Source: Ditylenchus dipsaci (taxonomy: Eukaryota > Nematoda > Chromadorea > Rhabditida > Anguinidae). Taken from it: a stretch of 64,000 nucleotides of DNA. Made by a program: the position numbers and the translations under genes. Under the pieces are notes generated by a model that saw nothing but the letters and a program-made list of their open reading frames with translations, ran no database searches and was not told the origin of the DNA. Shown here piece by piece: positions 1-10,731 of this stretch. The stretch covers positions 1,001,796-1,065,795 of the forward strand of contig SADC01001238.1 in the NCBI GenBank assembly GCA_004194705.1, given 5' to 3'. Position 1 is the first letter of the stretch; every line of letters starts with the position of its first letter.

Positions 1-525
1 TCGCAAATTAAAGTTTGGTCTTATTAGATAGCCAGTATGAGATTTTAAATCGAATCTGTTGAGATCTCGTGCCCATAGGCCAAAAAGTTGAAATGAGAAT
101 GCCAGTAAAGTATTGAATGGGCTTTATATGCATCGCCTAGGTCACAAGTTCGAATACCACTGGGTGCACACTAAATTTTTTACTTCAATTTTTAAATTTC
201 TCCCTTCGCTAATAATTTTTTTTGTGTAGCTAATAGCCTCAGAATCATTTACAAACCAAACTAGTAGATAAAAGTGGGTAAAAAACGGGTGCGCGCCCAG
301 TGGTCTTCGAACCTGTGACCTAGGCAATGCGTGTATAAAGCCCCATTTAAATTCAAAAATGCCTTGGTCCTCCCAGTGGTTTTTCAATACTTTACTAGCC
401 TTCTTATCCCAACTTTTTGGGCTCGAGATCTTACCAGATTAGACTTAAAGTCGCATTCTGGCTATCCAATAAAACCTAACTCCAATTTACGAGTCAAAAA
501 CAAGTTCACGAGGTTCTCTTGTAAG
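1..525. repeat. Foldback repeat with tRNA-like B boxes (copy 1)
   Basis: The first ~245 bases and bases ~265-520 are imperfect inverted copies: 'agtttggtcttattagatag' near the start returns as its complement near 470. Each arm has a box-B-like motif, AGTTCGAATACC near 147 and, on the minus strand, GGTTCGAAGACC near 312, next to 'cctaggtcac'. The same structure recurs at 57790-58340. I see no coding potential; the left end may lie outside the window. Confidence 0.6.
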
Positions 526-2680
526 ACTCAAAAAATTGCTTGGCGAAGGCCTTCAGCTATTGTTGTGTCGGCTATTTGCAAACCCCGCAACTTAGACGAA
601 GCCTCATCTGCAAAGACTTTTTTCAGCTGCTGAGCACACTGATCTGAAAATTGCACTAATTCATCTGCTGGCTACTGAAAAGGAATGAAAAGCTGAAGTT
701 GCAGATAAATGAAAAATAAATTTAAAACCTATCTGAGCTTTTTTAGCAATCTGATACATTCAAAAGGTAAGCATGACCACTTAAAGTATGAAAAAACAAG
801 GCAATTAAGTAAAAAAAACACCGAGTACCGGTATTGGTTAAAAACCTCAAAGCAAGAACATTTGCCCCTTTCAGCCTCCCAAAAACAAGGGTGCTAAATA
901 GAAGCTATAAAAGTTTTAGTCATTTAATCCACAAACATCCACCCAGCAAAACAGCAGTCCGAACAAAAAACGCATAAAAGATAGCAAGAAGATCTCATTA
1001 AAACAAGAATAAAACTTTTTTGCTCCCCAAATAAATTGTGTTCTATTGCTCTCGCCTCAAGGCTATTAGAGCACCAAACAAAAAGTAATAATGCTGTAGC
1101 TAAAAAAACTTTTATACAGCAAACAAAAACAAGTAAAACCACATCAGATTCAGTGATTCAGACACAGAAACGAGAATTTTATCTAATTAGAATGCAAAAA
1201 AGTGTTTTGATCGTTTGAAATCTAATTATTTACAGCATATAGTAAAGGAAAGAAAAATAAGAATTAGCAAAATTGTATTTTAGAGTCAACCAACTTTCTT
1301 GTTTTGAAAGGCGGTCAAATTTTGCATTTTATCTAGCTTATCTGGTTGTAAAATTATTTTTTAGGTCAGCTTTGCCAAGGGATTTGAAAATTTATGGGCC
1401 TACCGCAGAAAATAGTCAACAGTAAATTATAAGCTATCAAAATCGTCTCGAATATTTTTTTAGCGAGGGTTCTTAGAAAACACGATAATTAGTCAAAAAA
1501 AAGTTTAATGACAGCAACCCAACTGCCAGCCTCGTCCAAAGAGTATTTTTTCTCTGAGCCAACTTCTTTCATTTTTCACCGATTTCTTATCTTTTGCATC
1601 GACAATACCAAGGGTATTTGGCCGCAAAATGGCCAAATACCAGCACACTCCACGTTGCAATGGATTGGGGTAAAAAAATTCAAGAGAATCGAAAAAAGTA
1701 AGCTTAGAGAGAAATACTCTTTGGAGGGGCTGGCACTTGAGCTTTAACGAAATTAGAATCCAGTTTACAACTTGGACTTCAAACTTCCTGCATCCATTAG
1801 AGTCACGGTGTGAAAGGTCAGGTATTAATTTTGTCAACATTCGCTTGGGTTTTTTCCAACAGGGAAAAACGGAGCTAACAAGGGGACCAGTACAAATTTT
1901 TCAAATTTTTTTTTTTGTTTTTTCTGAGTTTATGTTGATTTGAAAAACACTTCACCGCACCAATTTTCTAATCCTTGGCTGTATCTTTAAAATTGTGATT
2001 TTTGCAGTTTTTTACTAAATAATATCGGATATTGTGCGCTTAGTCGAAAATCAAACATACTTGGGTGAAAAGACAGAAACTTAAAAAAACATTGGTTACA
2101 CAAAGCTGACCATTTCAAAACTTGAAATTGAAAGACCACAAGTGTCTTCAACCCTTTTTAAAAATCTTTTCCAAAACTTAGAACAAAAAAAACAAATCTC
2201 GCAGTGTCACGCAATCTTTCAAACCCAAATTTCGGCTTTTCCCAAAAAGGCCAATTTATTCAACTAGCAATACTATGCAATTAATTGTGCTATACTTAGC
2301 CGCCTAATCCACAAATACAAAAAGGATCAAATATCAGCAAAACATATTGATTTGGAAGAGCCGAAGAAAAACATTAAAGAGAGCCAACAAGTTGGCCTCC
2401 CAGTTGTATAATAGTAATAGTAGTGGTGGTTATGCTTGTAATTTATTATTAAACACCACCACCGCCAATATTATGAATAAAAGGGTAGAATGAGGAGGAA
2501 CAAGAAGAACAATAAAAGCCTTTTGTAGGCGACACGCAACCCCTGGCTAATGTTTCCATTGCTAGCACTTATTAATAAATGAATTTAGGTGCTTCTTTAC
2601 TAAAGTTGAATATTAGCTAATATTTTGGAGCGGGAAGTCAGAAATAGCTTTTGATCGTTCCATTTCTGAGAGACAATAAA
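526..2680. other. AT-rich stretch without a recognised gene
   Basis: Only short random open frames are present. A short motif 'gcgagggttcttagaaaa' near 1463 recurs near 54650 and, more diverged, near 6889 and 51895, so this stretch contains old dispersed repeat. Nothing else is supported. Confidence 0.5.
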
Positions 2681-3059
2681 GAAACCAGCAATCTAGCTTA
2701 GATGTTTGATAATTTATCCGTCAAAGCAGTTGAAGATGGCGGTTAACGGTTTGATTTTCGGGCTGACGGGCGGTTTGATTTTCGGACTGATAATTCAATT
2801 TACCCTTTTGAAATGGTCATAACTTTTTTTTCAGGTCGTTTTTCGAAATTATACTGTTGACTCTCTGCATAGTGATCACTCAAAGCATCGACCACATCTG
2901 ATCACTATGTAGAGCTATCACTATGCTGGGAGGTTAGTTTGCTGAATCTCTTTGTATATCAACCGAATCAGAAAAAAAAGTTGATCACTATGGCGGGTGA
3001 TTACTATGAAGAAGGTCTACTGTAATGTACTTCGGCCCAAAACTAATTGTTGAATAAAC

Positions 3060-3205
3060 TTTGACGGCGTTAGTGGAAAATCGTTTCTCATTTTTTTCTT
3101 CAAAAAAATCAACAGTAGTGACCAAGGCATATTTTTGAAAAAAATATGGGGGTCAAGGCAAAAATGGGAACCGATTCTCCACTAGTGCCACTTTGACTTT
3201 AAGTA
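3060..3205. repeat. Short palindromic MITE-like repeat
   Basis: The left arm 'tgacggcgttagtggaaaat' is matched in inverted orientation by 'gattctccactagtgccact' near 3170-3190. The centre carries 'gaccaaggca', a motif common in the dispersed repeats of this window. Confidence 0.5.
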
Positions 3206-3584
3206 GTTGGCTTCCAGTTAAGTAGTTCCAGCTAGCCATTTCTGTTAGTCTTTAAAGTAAACTTACAGTAGATTTATGAGACAAAAGGTATAAAAAGTTT
3301 TTTGAGGTTCTCGACAAGAAACTAGAGTAAAGTTAATTCCGACCCTAAAAAGTTGCTATGAGAGCTGTGAGCAATACTATTAGCAATACTTTTCACTAAC
3401 AGTCAAGCATTGTTTTTGTCTCAATCGAATAAGAATAAAACAATAGAAAGAAGTTAAGCCATGATTGCGTTAATCCACAGTTGCTAACTCACCACTTCAC
3501 TAAAACAGTGGTAGTGGAAAGCTTAAGAGCAAATAAATGTGGGTTTTTTGCTCAGCCTACTTGTAACTCCTAGTATATTAGATT

Positions 3585-3838
3585 TAGACTTCAAAGGACC
3601 ATGCCCGTCTACGTCCACGATTCTCCCCCGCCAATTCAAAAAATTTCCTAATCATTGAACTTCTGCACGAATGTTTTAACTTGGTTTCTCACAAAGCTAT
3701 ACCTAAAATTTAATTCTAGGCTTTGTTTTGTTATATACCAAGTTAAAAATCCGTACAGAAGTTAAACGATTAGGCGAAAAATTTCGAATTGGCGGGGACA
3801 ATTAAGAACGCATAGGCATGGTCTTTTAATGTCTATGA
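3585..3838. repeat. Palindromic MITE, about 250 bp
   Basis: The left arm ('aaaggaccatgcccgtctac', 'cccgccaattcaaaaaattt', 'cctaatcattgaacttctgc') is repeated inverted on the right ('gcataggcatggtcttttaa', 'cgaattggcgggga'). The arms are ~105 bp with a short centre near 3710. It has no open frame. Confidence 0.65.
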
Positions 3839-3864
3839 ATTCAGAAGTGGATCTGGGCAGGCAT

Positions 3865-4850
3865 GTGCACAGACATAATTTAAAAAATCCCTCACTGACC
3901 GGGCTGAAAAAGTCACGGGCCGGTCAGATCCAGAATAAATTGCCTGCTATGTGAGAATTGATTGACTATGAAAATTTCATTAACTGTTTGAGATTTGTTT
4001 ACTATGTGAATTTTGTTGACTATGAATTTTTTGTAAACTGCATGAGATTTATTGATTTTGTGGAATATGTTGATTAATATGTTATTTCGTTAACTGTGTG
4101 AAATTTGTTGACTACAGTTGAAACTCGATTTAACGAATTTCAAGGGACCGGCCAAAAAGTTTCGTTATATAGAGTTTTCGTTATATAGAATTTTCGTTAA
4201 ATCGAGTTTTGCTTTCTTAAGTTTTTAAAATTTTCGTTAAATCGAGTTTTTGCAACTTTTTTATTCATTAAATTATTTATCGACAAATAATCAGATCCAA
4301 CAAACACCTCGAAATGAACCTTACAAGACTCAGATTAAAAATTAATAACTTTCCTCTCCTGACGGCGTTCGAAAACCTTATCCACCGGCCAAGGCCGATT
4401 TTTGAGAGAGCAGTTCAAATAGCAGTCAGTGTTTGCGTCAGTGGGTAAATAAGGTGGCTCGGGCAAAGATACAACTCATGCTCAGCGATCTTAGGAATCG
4501 CTGCACCTTTTTTTCAATGTGGGGTTAGTTCAAATCCTAAATATCTTAGTCTTGCTCGAAATGGCATAGCGTAATATCGCGAATTCGAAATTTGAAAAAA
4601 GACGGCAGATTTCGGAAACAAAACGTTATTTTTTAGGGAAAAACCCGTCGATTTTCGAAAAAAAAACCGGCATTTTTCATTTTTGGTCATGAATTTTTAG
4701 ACGATTTTGTGAATTTTCGCCAAATCGAGTGTCGACTTTTCGAGTGGGGACCGCCAAAACGTTTCGTTAAATCGAGTTTTTCGTTAAATAGAGTTTGACG
4801 GTATGTGAAATTCATTAACTATGTAAAAGTATAAATAGTGTAAAAAAATT
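3865..4850. repeat. Degenerate minisatellite next to a hAT-like end, split by a MITE
   Basis: Bases ~3945-4110 are degenerate ~25-bp repeats of the type 'ttgactatgtgaaattt'. The array resumes at 4804-4850 after a TA-flanked MITE (4115-4801). Just left (3865-3930) lie 'ggcatgtgcacagac' and 'gtcacgggccggtcag'. The same pairing, minisatellite plus cacgggccgg motif, occurs inverted at 15370-15690, so this is one family. Confidence 0.55.
4115..4801. mobile_element. pogo/Tigger-like MITE with TA target duplication
   Basis: The element starts CAGTTGAAACTCGATTTAAC after TA (4113-4114). It ends with the complement of CCGTCAAACTCTATTTAACG before TA (4802-4803). Subterminal copies of 'cgttaaatcgagtttt' extend both inverted repeats. 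Cut-and-paste elements with TA duplications and CAGT...CTCG ends are typical of the pogo/Tigger branch of Tc1-mariner. No transposase frame is left, so it is non-autonomous. Confidence 0.75.
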
Positions 4851-5603
4851 GCTTCAAACAGATTTCATTTAATAATAACACTTAAAATAAGCAGAAATCG
4901 ATCTAAATTTGTATCATTACAAGCTAGTCACACCTGGACTCTATCAAAGCTAAGCATAACTACTAATACCCGAGTGGACACAATTAAATCAACAACTTGT
5001 CAGAGGGCAAAGTCTTGTAAAGGTCCTTGTTCTATCAATCACACAAAGATGTTGTTAAGCAGGCTATTTTGCAAGAGGATCAACCAAGAGCAACAGGTGG
5101 TGACAATCGCCCTCTAGTACTACACATGTAGCATCAATTGGGGATTGGTTCAAGCAAGTGACACTTTTACAACCCTTTATACACCTCATCAAACATTCGG
5201 GCACTGCAGAAATAATTTTGTTAGAAAAACGTTATTAGTGAATGGTTTTATCACGAGAAGCACTGCCTGTTACAATTTTACCGAAATTGATTTTATTTTA
5301 AGATGCAGAATTTTAAAATCTGTAAATTTAGTTTTTTCTAAAACACGGTTCGTGGTCTCGTTATCAGCGGTTTCAAATATCTGATAAAATGCACTTTAGG
5401 TCCATTCACCAAACTGTTCAGAATTTTTTTTGAAACTTCAACATTATATGTTCTATAGCTCAAAATGTTTCTGACATTACGAGCTCGTTTAAAAGAGCTC
5501 TTTAATGATACATTTAATGATACATAACATGCCGAATACATAAATGTTTTCTAATAAAAAAAACAGTAGTTTTTTGGCCAAATATATTTAACAGGGAAAA
5601 TTG
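4851..5603. other. Stretch with no recognised feature
   Basis: I see neither a convincing coding frame nor a clear repeat here. The short open frames at 5145-5541 show no family resemblance. Confidence 0.4.
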
Positions 5604-6319
5604 GCGCCTTGAAGGGGCATGCTCGCGCCCGATGGAATAATTCTTTCATTTCAAATTGGCGGGTACCAGGCACGCCAGAGATTTTGAATTTCAAATTCAA
5701 ATTTTCAAATCATTTTGAGTTCTGTGCTTTATCTTTCGTGACTTGTCGGTGATTTTTGCTCTCATTTTACGCTTGATTTTCTTACTGACTGACTGTTTTG
5801 GTTTTAGCGTCAAAGAGTCTCGTGTGCTCAGGTGGTAATTTTCGCGCATGCTCACGTTCTTCCATCGATCTTGCTGCTTGTATTAGATAAGTTTTATTTA
5901 TTTTGTGCGCCGTCATTTTCTTTTCCCTTGTTCTGTCTTTCAGGTGTCTATTTGGAGGTCTCAAGAGCGAAGGATATCAGCAGTGGTTATATTTATGATT
6001 TTAGGTTCTCTCCTCAGGTATTATTAGACGTTTTTATACAAATCACGCTGCGACTGCATATATCCTGTCAAAGTCCATTATAAAAGTAAATAAATATAGC
6101 AGGCAACCATTTACGTAGTGATTTTTGACTTTGTCAGCCTGTATACGGTCGAAGTGTCACTTTCTATGTGCCTTCGTGCTCCATTCCATGGCAGTATGGC
6201 TAGGCCCTTGTAACATATCTGTCGGAGCGCGTCAACTTCTCTGAAGAGGCTGCCTAGCGAAAGTGTTCATTCCGCTGGGCTTTTTACCGCTAATTTTCAG
6301 GTTCGATCGACAATTGGGG
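5604..6319 (+). repeat. Left terminal inverted repeat of the 2.9-kb element
   Basis: Near-perfect inverted partner of 7801-8512. The match runs from 'aaggggcatgctcg' through 'gttcgatcgacaattggg'. Open frames in the two arms are mirror images of each other. Confidence 0.8.
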
Positions 6320-7800
6320 CTTCGTAGCATTTTTGTAGCAGCTCACATATAGAAGACGATTAGACAGCAGTCTAATTGATTTATCAACAACGCTTTCCAT
6401 TGCATCGAACAACAGTCAGCTGGGTCATCATTTACTACAAATTGATCTTTCTTGGTATTTTTTCTGGCTTGCCTCCACGAATTCTTTCAGCTCGATGCTA
6501 CCGTTCAGAACTTGTTCTTAGCTTGTGATGACACATATGACGAATGTTCAATATGCCGATGATTACCTCAGGGGTGGGATTTGTACTTTTTAAATAGATT
6601 TGTACTTTTCTTGGGAACCGAAATTGTTTTTTTAACATATTAGTCAAAGTGTTTTTTTTGCTTCAAAATGGTAATAAGCACTGGATGAAAGATCTTTTTT
6701 CCTTCAAAAGTAGTCAAAGTTTACTTTTTTCTGTAACTTTCCGTTCCCGCTCCTGAATTACGACCATCGTCAGGATGCTCCACGAGGTTCACACCATCAA
6801 CCAATCCATCGATTGCACTTTTCGTCGTCTAGTGGTATGCGTCTCTAACTTTTAGGGGAGTCTATCAGTACAACCATCAACAGCGACGATTCTTAGAAAA
6901 CAGGATATTCGAATATGCTGAAACATCAATATTACCGATCAGAGTATGGTTAGCTGTCGGGATTTTTTTTTGGCTCCAGAAGTCAGACGAACACGAGTCC
7001 GATTGGTGTCAGGATTATTAGCAATGATAATGGGGTACCATTTCGGCAGAAGACCTCTATCCCTTTCTCCTCTTCCAAATTACAAACGGTTCTTTCCTCC
7101 GGCAGTCAGAATGTTACCGGTTTTCATTTAAGCTGAAATACAACAGGTGATATAACTTCCACCTGCATTGAGAGCGAAAGGATCATACTCTTTTTGCCGC
7201 AGTAATCGAATTGATCAGTGTGTTTTCTTCCATTTTCTGTATCCATCAATTAGTCAGGTATGTTTTGGTCTGTGTGGCTCGTTCAGCACTCCGATTGAGA
7301 GTACTCCTGCTCTAGTTTGTTCATGGAGTCAAAGTTGAAGTTTTTTTATTGGTAAACACGCTTTACGCTAAAATTTTCTCTGAAATCGCACCTAAGCCAA
7401 AAAAACATGGAGACCAAAGTAAAAAGTGGGTCTGATAGCGGGTCTAACTGATAAAAAGGTTATTTGGTGATCTAAAATTATTAACGTGAAAATCGAAGAA
7501 AGAAGTGAAAGAGGAATCCTGTGACGTAAAGAAGATATTTGGACGGCAGTGTTGTAATGCGGCAGTGTTAGGTCTTTCCAATTTTCCGATTCCAGTCGAT
7601 AAAATTTTAGGTTATCATAACCGACCTACATTCAGTCCGCACTTTCTTGTAACTCAATGTTTTGCCCACATTTTTCGTGTTTGCAACAATTTTTACATTC
7701 TCATTTAGGTGCATTTAGGCGAAGGTGTGTGTTTTAGCGGACTTTACAAATGCCAAGAACCAAGCAAGAGAGACAAAGATGCAAGACGTAAAGATGTGGT
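6320..7800. other. Interior of the 2.9-kb inverted-repeat element
   Basis: About 1.5 kb without a gene I recognise. The longest frames (6946-7131 and 7505-7708 on +) are about 60-70 residues and match no family known to me. A short start, MPRTKQERQR, is readable from 7750 but stops at once. Confidence 0.45.
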
Positions 7801-8512
7801 CCCAATTGTCGATCGAACCTGAAATTAGCGGTAAAAAGCCCAGCGGAATGAACACTTTCGCTAGGCAGCCTCTTCAGAGAAGTTGACGCGCTCCGACAGA
7901 TATGTTACAAGGCCTAGCCATACTGCCATGGAATGGAGCACGAAGGCACATAGAAAGTGACACTTCGACCGTATACAGGCTGACAAAGTCAAAAATCACT
8001 ACGTAAATGGTTGCCTGCTATATTTATTTACTTTTATAATGGACTTTGACAGGATATATGCAGTCGCAGCGTGATTTGTATAAAAACGTCTAATAATACC
8101 TGAGGAGAGAACCTAAAATCATAAATATAACCACTGCTGATATCCTTCGCTCTTGAGACCTCCAAATAGACACCTGAAAGACAGAACAAGGGAAAAGAAA
8201 ATGACGGCGCACAAAATAAATAAAACTTATCTAATACAAGCAGCAAGATCGATGGAAGAACGTGAGCATGCGCGAAAATTACCACCTGAGCACACGAGAC
8301 TCTTTGACGCTAAAACCAAAACAGTCAGTCAGTAAGAAAATCAAGCGTAAAATGAGAGCAAAAATCACCGACAAGTCACGAAAGATAAAGCACAGAACTC
8401 AAAATGATTTCAAAATTTGAATTTGAAATTCAAAATATCTGGCGTGCCTGGTACCCGCCAATTTGAAATGAAAGAATTATTCCATCGGGCGCGAGCATGC
8501 CCCTTTGAGGCC
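7801..8512 (-). repeat. Right terminal inverted repeat of the 2.9-kb element
   Basis: Inverted partner of 5604-6319. It contains the complementary open frames, including the 44-codon frame at 8201-8335. Confidence 0.8.
8201..8335 (+). CDS. Possible 44-residue ORF inside the terminal repeat (unknown)
   Basis: From the ATG at 8201 the frame reads MTAHKINKTYLIQAARS and so on to TAA at 8333-8335. The same frame exists inverted in the left arm near 5785-5920. The product would be basic and soluble, with no recognised domain. The frame may be preserved only because the arms are identical. Low confidence that it is a gene. Confidence 0.15.
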   Translation: MTAHKINKTYLIQAARSMEEREHARKLPPEHTRLFDAKTKTVSQ

Positions 8513-8779
8513 TAGTGACAAAAGCAGTATGTCAACCGCCATAAACACCGGAAAACAGACACTTACAAAAGGGGGACTTTTTCTTCATTCCTTGCACTCA
8601 AATTACCTTCGCCCTAAGCAGATTGATAACAACAGAGGTGATTAAAACGAATCTTCTTAAGTTAGCATTTTCCCCCCTCGCTCAAGTGGTTAAGATATTA
8701 TCCAGCCTGTTCAAATACTATCCAGGAAGGTGGGTTACCTTTAAAATAGTTACAGTCGAATCCCGAGGATTGATACCAG

Positions 8780-9190
8780 GTGGATAGTTGAACTTTTGTC
8801 CAGGCATAGTCTGGATTACCATTTAAGTGCTTGGGGAACGTCCAGGTGGTGGATTTACGACACAAGAGATTGGAGTATCACCCGAGTAGTTCGGGTACCC
8901 ACCGGGTGGTTACGGTATAATCCTGATGGTTTAGGTACAACCCAGGTGGTTAAGCTACTTCCAGGTGGTTCGGGCACAATCCCTATGGCTGGGGTGTAAT
9001 CGAGGTTGTTGGGGTAACTACAGGTGGTTGAGGCACGGATCAAGTGGTTCAGGCACGATCCAGGTGCTTAGGGTATATTTCAGGTAATTGGGGTACCTCC
9101 AGATGGTTGGCGCACAATCGGTTGGCGCACAGGTGGTTTAGGTATTACTTTGGTGGACCAGGTGCTTACCTGGCAGTAGTGGTTGGAGTG
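8780..9190. repeat. Degenerate ~22-bp minisatellite (CAGGTGGTT repeats)
   Basis: About 18 degenerate copies of a unit like 'caggtggttcgggtacaatc'. A shorter array with the same core (ccaggtggtt, ggtac) is at 61185-61375 inside a foldback element, so the two are related. Confidence 0.65.
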
Positions 9191-10515
9191 CTTAAAACTC
9201 GTTTTTTGTAATTTCGAAGCACCCTATAAGGAAATTTTTTACCTCAGAATTTTGTCTCCAATTTTTTGCCTATCTTGTAAAGCAACTTATTTTGAGCAAC
9301 TTTGAGAAGAACTGTCATTAAAAAAGTCGGTCTCACACGGAAGATTATGCTTTTTAAAAAAGCAGGTAAAACAGACCACCCAAAAATGAGAAATTTTATA
9401 TTTTCAAACGCCCAACATTATTTTCCATACTTTTTTCAGACTGTAATATTCATTAGAAGCAGAAATTTCAGGGATTTCTTTCTGTAATAAAAGATTGAAA
9501 CATTGACTTGAAAAATTTTCGTAAAAATGGCCTCAATGCTGTATAAAAATTTTCGGAATTTTTTTTCGACATAAAAAGTACTCTACACAAATCTTTCAAT
9601 TGTGCCTCGAACTTTTGGTTTGCATATTTTAAAAGCCCGCTTATTTCTGCACCAGATAACTTAAAAAAGTTTGTGAAAAAGTGACAGTGTGAAGTTGCAC
9701 CAACTTTTGTAAACATAATCGTTAAAAAAAAATTTATGTTTTTAAAAAAAAAATTTAAAAAAATATATATATATGTTTTCAGTGCTCTTTTTGCCCAATT
9801 CTCGTCCATTATGCAATGTGCATTGCTAAAATGATATGTTTTCGACGCAAGAGACGAAGGTCTTTTTTCTGTCAAATCGAATTAGCTGAAAAGCTGAAAA
9901 AAATTGACAAAAATGTGTTTTAAATCAAAACTATCATTTTTATGTATAAAATTTTTGACTTCTTTTGTCATTTTTTCAAAAAAATTGATCTCGCTCAAAC
10001 TTTTTGATCACACTTTCAGAAAGCTCTACTAAGATTGCATGAGACAGCCAAAAAATGTTGGAGAAAGGGTGGACAGTGAGAAGTTATGAACAATTTAATA
10101 AACATGATCATTTTAAAGTCAAAATGCTTTTAGCGTGAAAAAATTTTTCGCCAGCGAAATTGCAAAATCTGACACCGGATTTGTGATTAGCGTGTCTGGT
10201 TTGCTTATAAAACCACTTTGAAAATTCAGTGTTGGCTGTCAAATTTTAAATTCTCTCGAGACAAGAAACTTTTAAATTCGAATTATGAATTTGATTTTAA
10301 CTAATTTTGGTCTTGCGAAGAAAACTGTGATTATTTTTGTGCATTTTGCAGAGGTGCTACCACAAATGATACCTTGATTAAAATTTAACTAAAATCACAG
10401 GGCTACCTGATGGTGTTATTACTTTTTAAGAAAAAGCCAAAAATAATTTTTAATAAAATCAGTCGAAAAGTATTTTTTTTAGGTTTAACTGATAATGTTC
10501 AAAAATGATATATAT
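9191..10515. other. AT-rich stretch without a recognised gene
   Basis: Only low-complexity T/A runs and short frames. 'tctcgagacaagaaac' near 10254 is one arm of a repeat also found at 14460-14590 and 53410-53485. Confidence 0.45.
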
Positions 10516-10519
10516 TATT

Positions 10520-10640
10520 TTGTAAGCTCACTCAATATGTGCATATTTTAATGCTCAAAAATAGACCTGGTTTAATTTTTAAATGCTGTGCATACACATA
10601 CATAAAACCTTTTAAATTTTCGGTCTTTTTGAAGTATAAT
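10520..10640 (+). repeat. Direct repeat copy 1, upstream of the Cys-rich gene
   Basis: Matches 12208-12335 in the same orientation: 'ctcaatatgtgcatatttt', 'aaaaatagacct', 'gctgtgcatac', 'ttttcggtctt', 'gaagtataa'. The two copies bracket exon 1 and intron 1 of the Cys-rich gene, about 1.7 kb apart. A local duplication of the promoter-side sequence would explain this. Confidence 0.65.
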
Positions 10641-10642
10641 CA

Positions 10643-10650
10643 TATAAAAG
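10643..10650 (+). promoter_or_regulatory. TATA box of the Cys-rich gene
   Basis: TATAAAAG lies 30 bases before the ATG at 10680. If it is used, transcription starts almost at the ATG and the leader is very short. The context 'catataaaagaaa' fits a eukaryotic core promoter. Confidence 0.4.
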
Positions 10651-10679
10651 AAATTTTTTTACAATTCAACCTATCTAAA

Positions 10680-10731
10680 ATGGCCAATATTAGTATTACT
10701 ACTTTTTCTTTTTTCGCTTTTTTTGTTCAAG
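10680..10731 (+). CDS. Exon 1 of the Cys-rich gene (signal peptide)
   Basis: Seventeen codons plus one base, ATG to donor G|GTAAAA. Rich in Phe, Thr and Ser, as in a signal-peptide core. Confidence 0.55.

Larger units (their letters stand above)
5604..8512. mobile_element. 2.9-kb DNA element with ~0.7-kb terminal inverted repeats
   Basis: Bases ~5604-6319 and ~7801-8512 are near-identical inverted copies. The outer ends read 'aaggggcatgctcgcgcccg' and its complement. Differences I could see are few and mostly single bases in homopolymers (taggcccttg versus taggccttg; aattttcagg versus aatttcagg). The ~1.5-kb middle has no transposase that I can recognise. Such long, well-matched arms imply recent insertion or gene conversion. 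I could not find a target duplication, so the outer limits are good only to a few bases. MULE-like, Polinton-derived or other long-TIR families are possible. Confidence 0.75.

Noticed and set aside
9468..9875. A 135-codon minus-strand frame.
   Set aside because: Phe/Lys/Asn-rich, no start context, no domain; chance frame in T-rich DNA.
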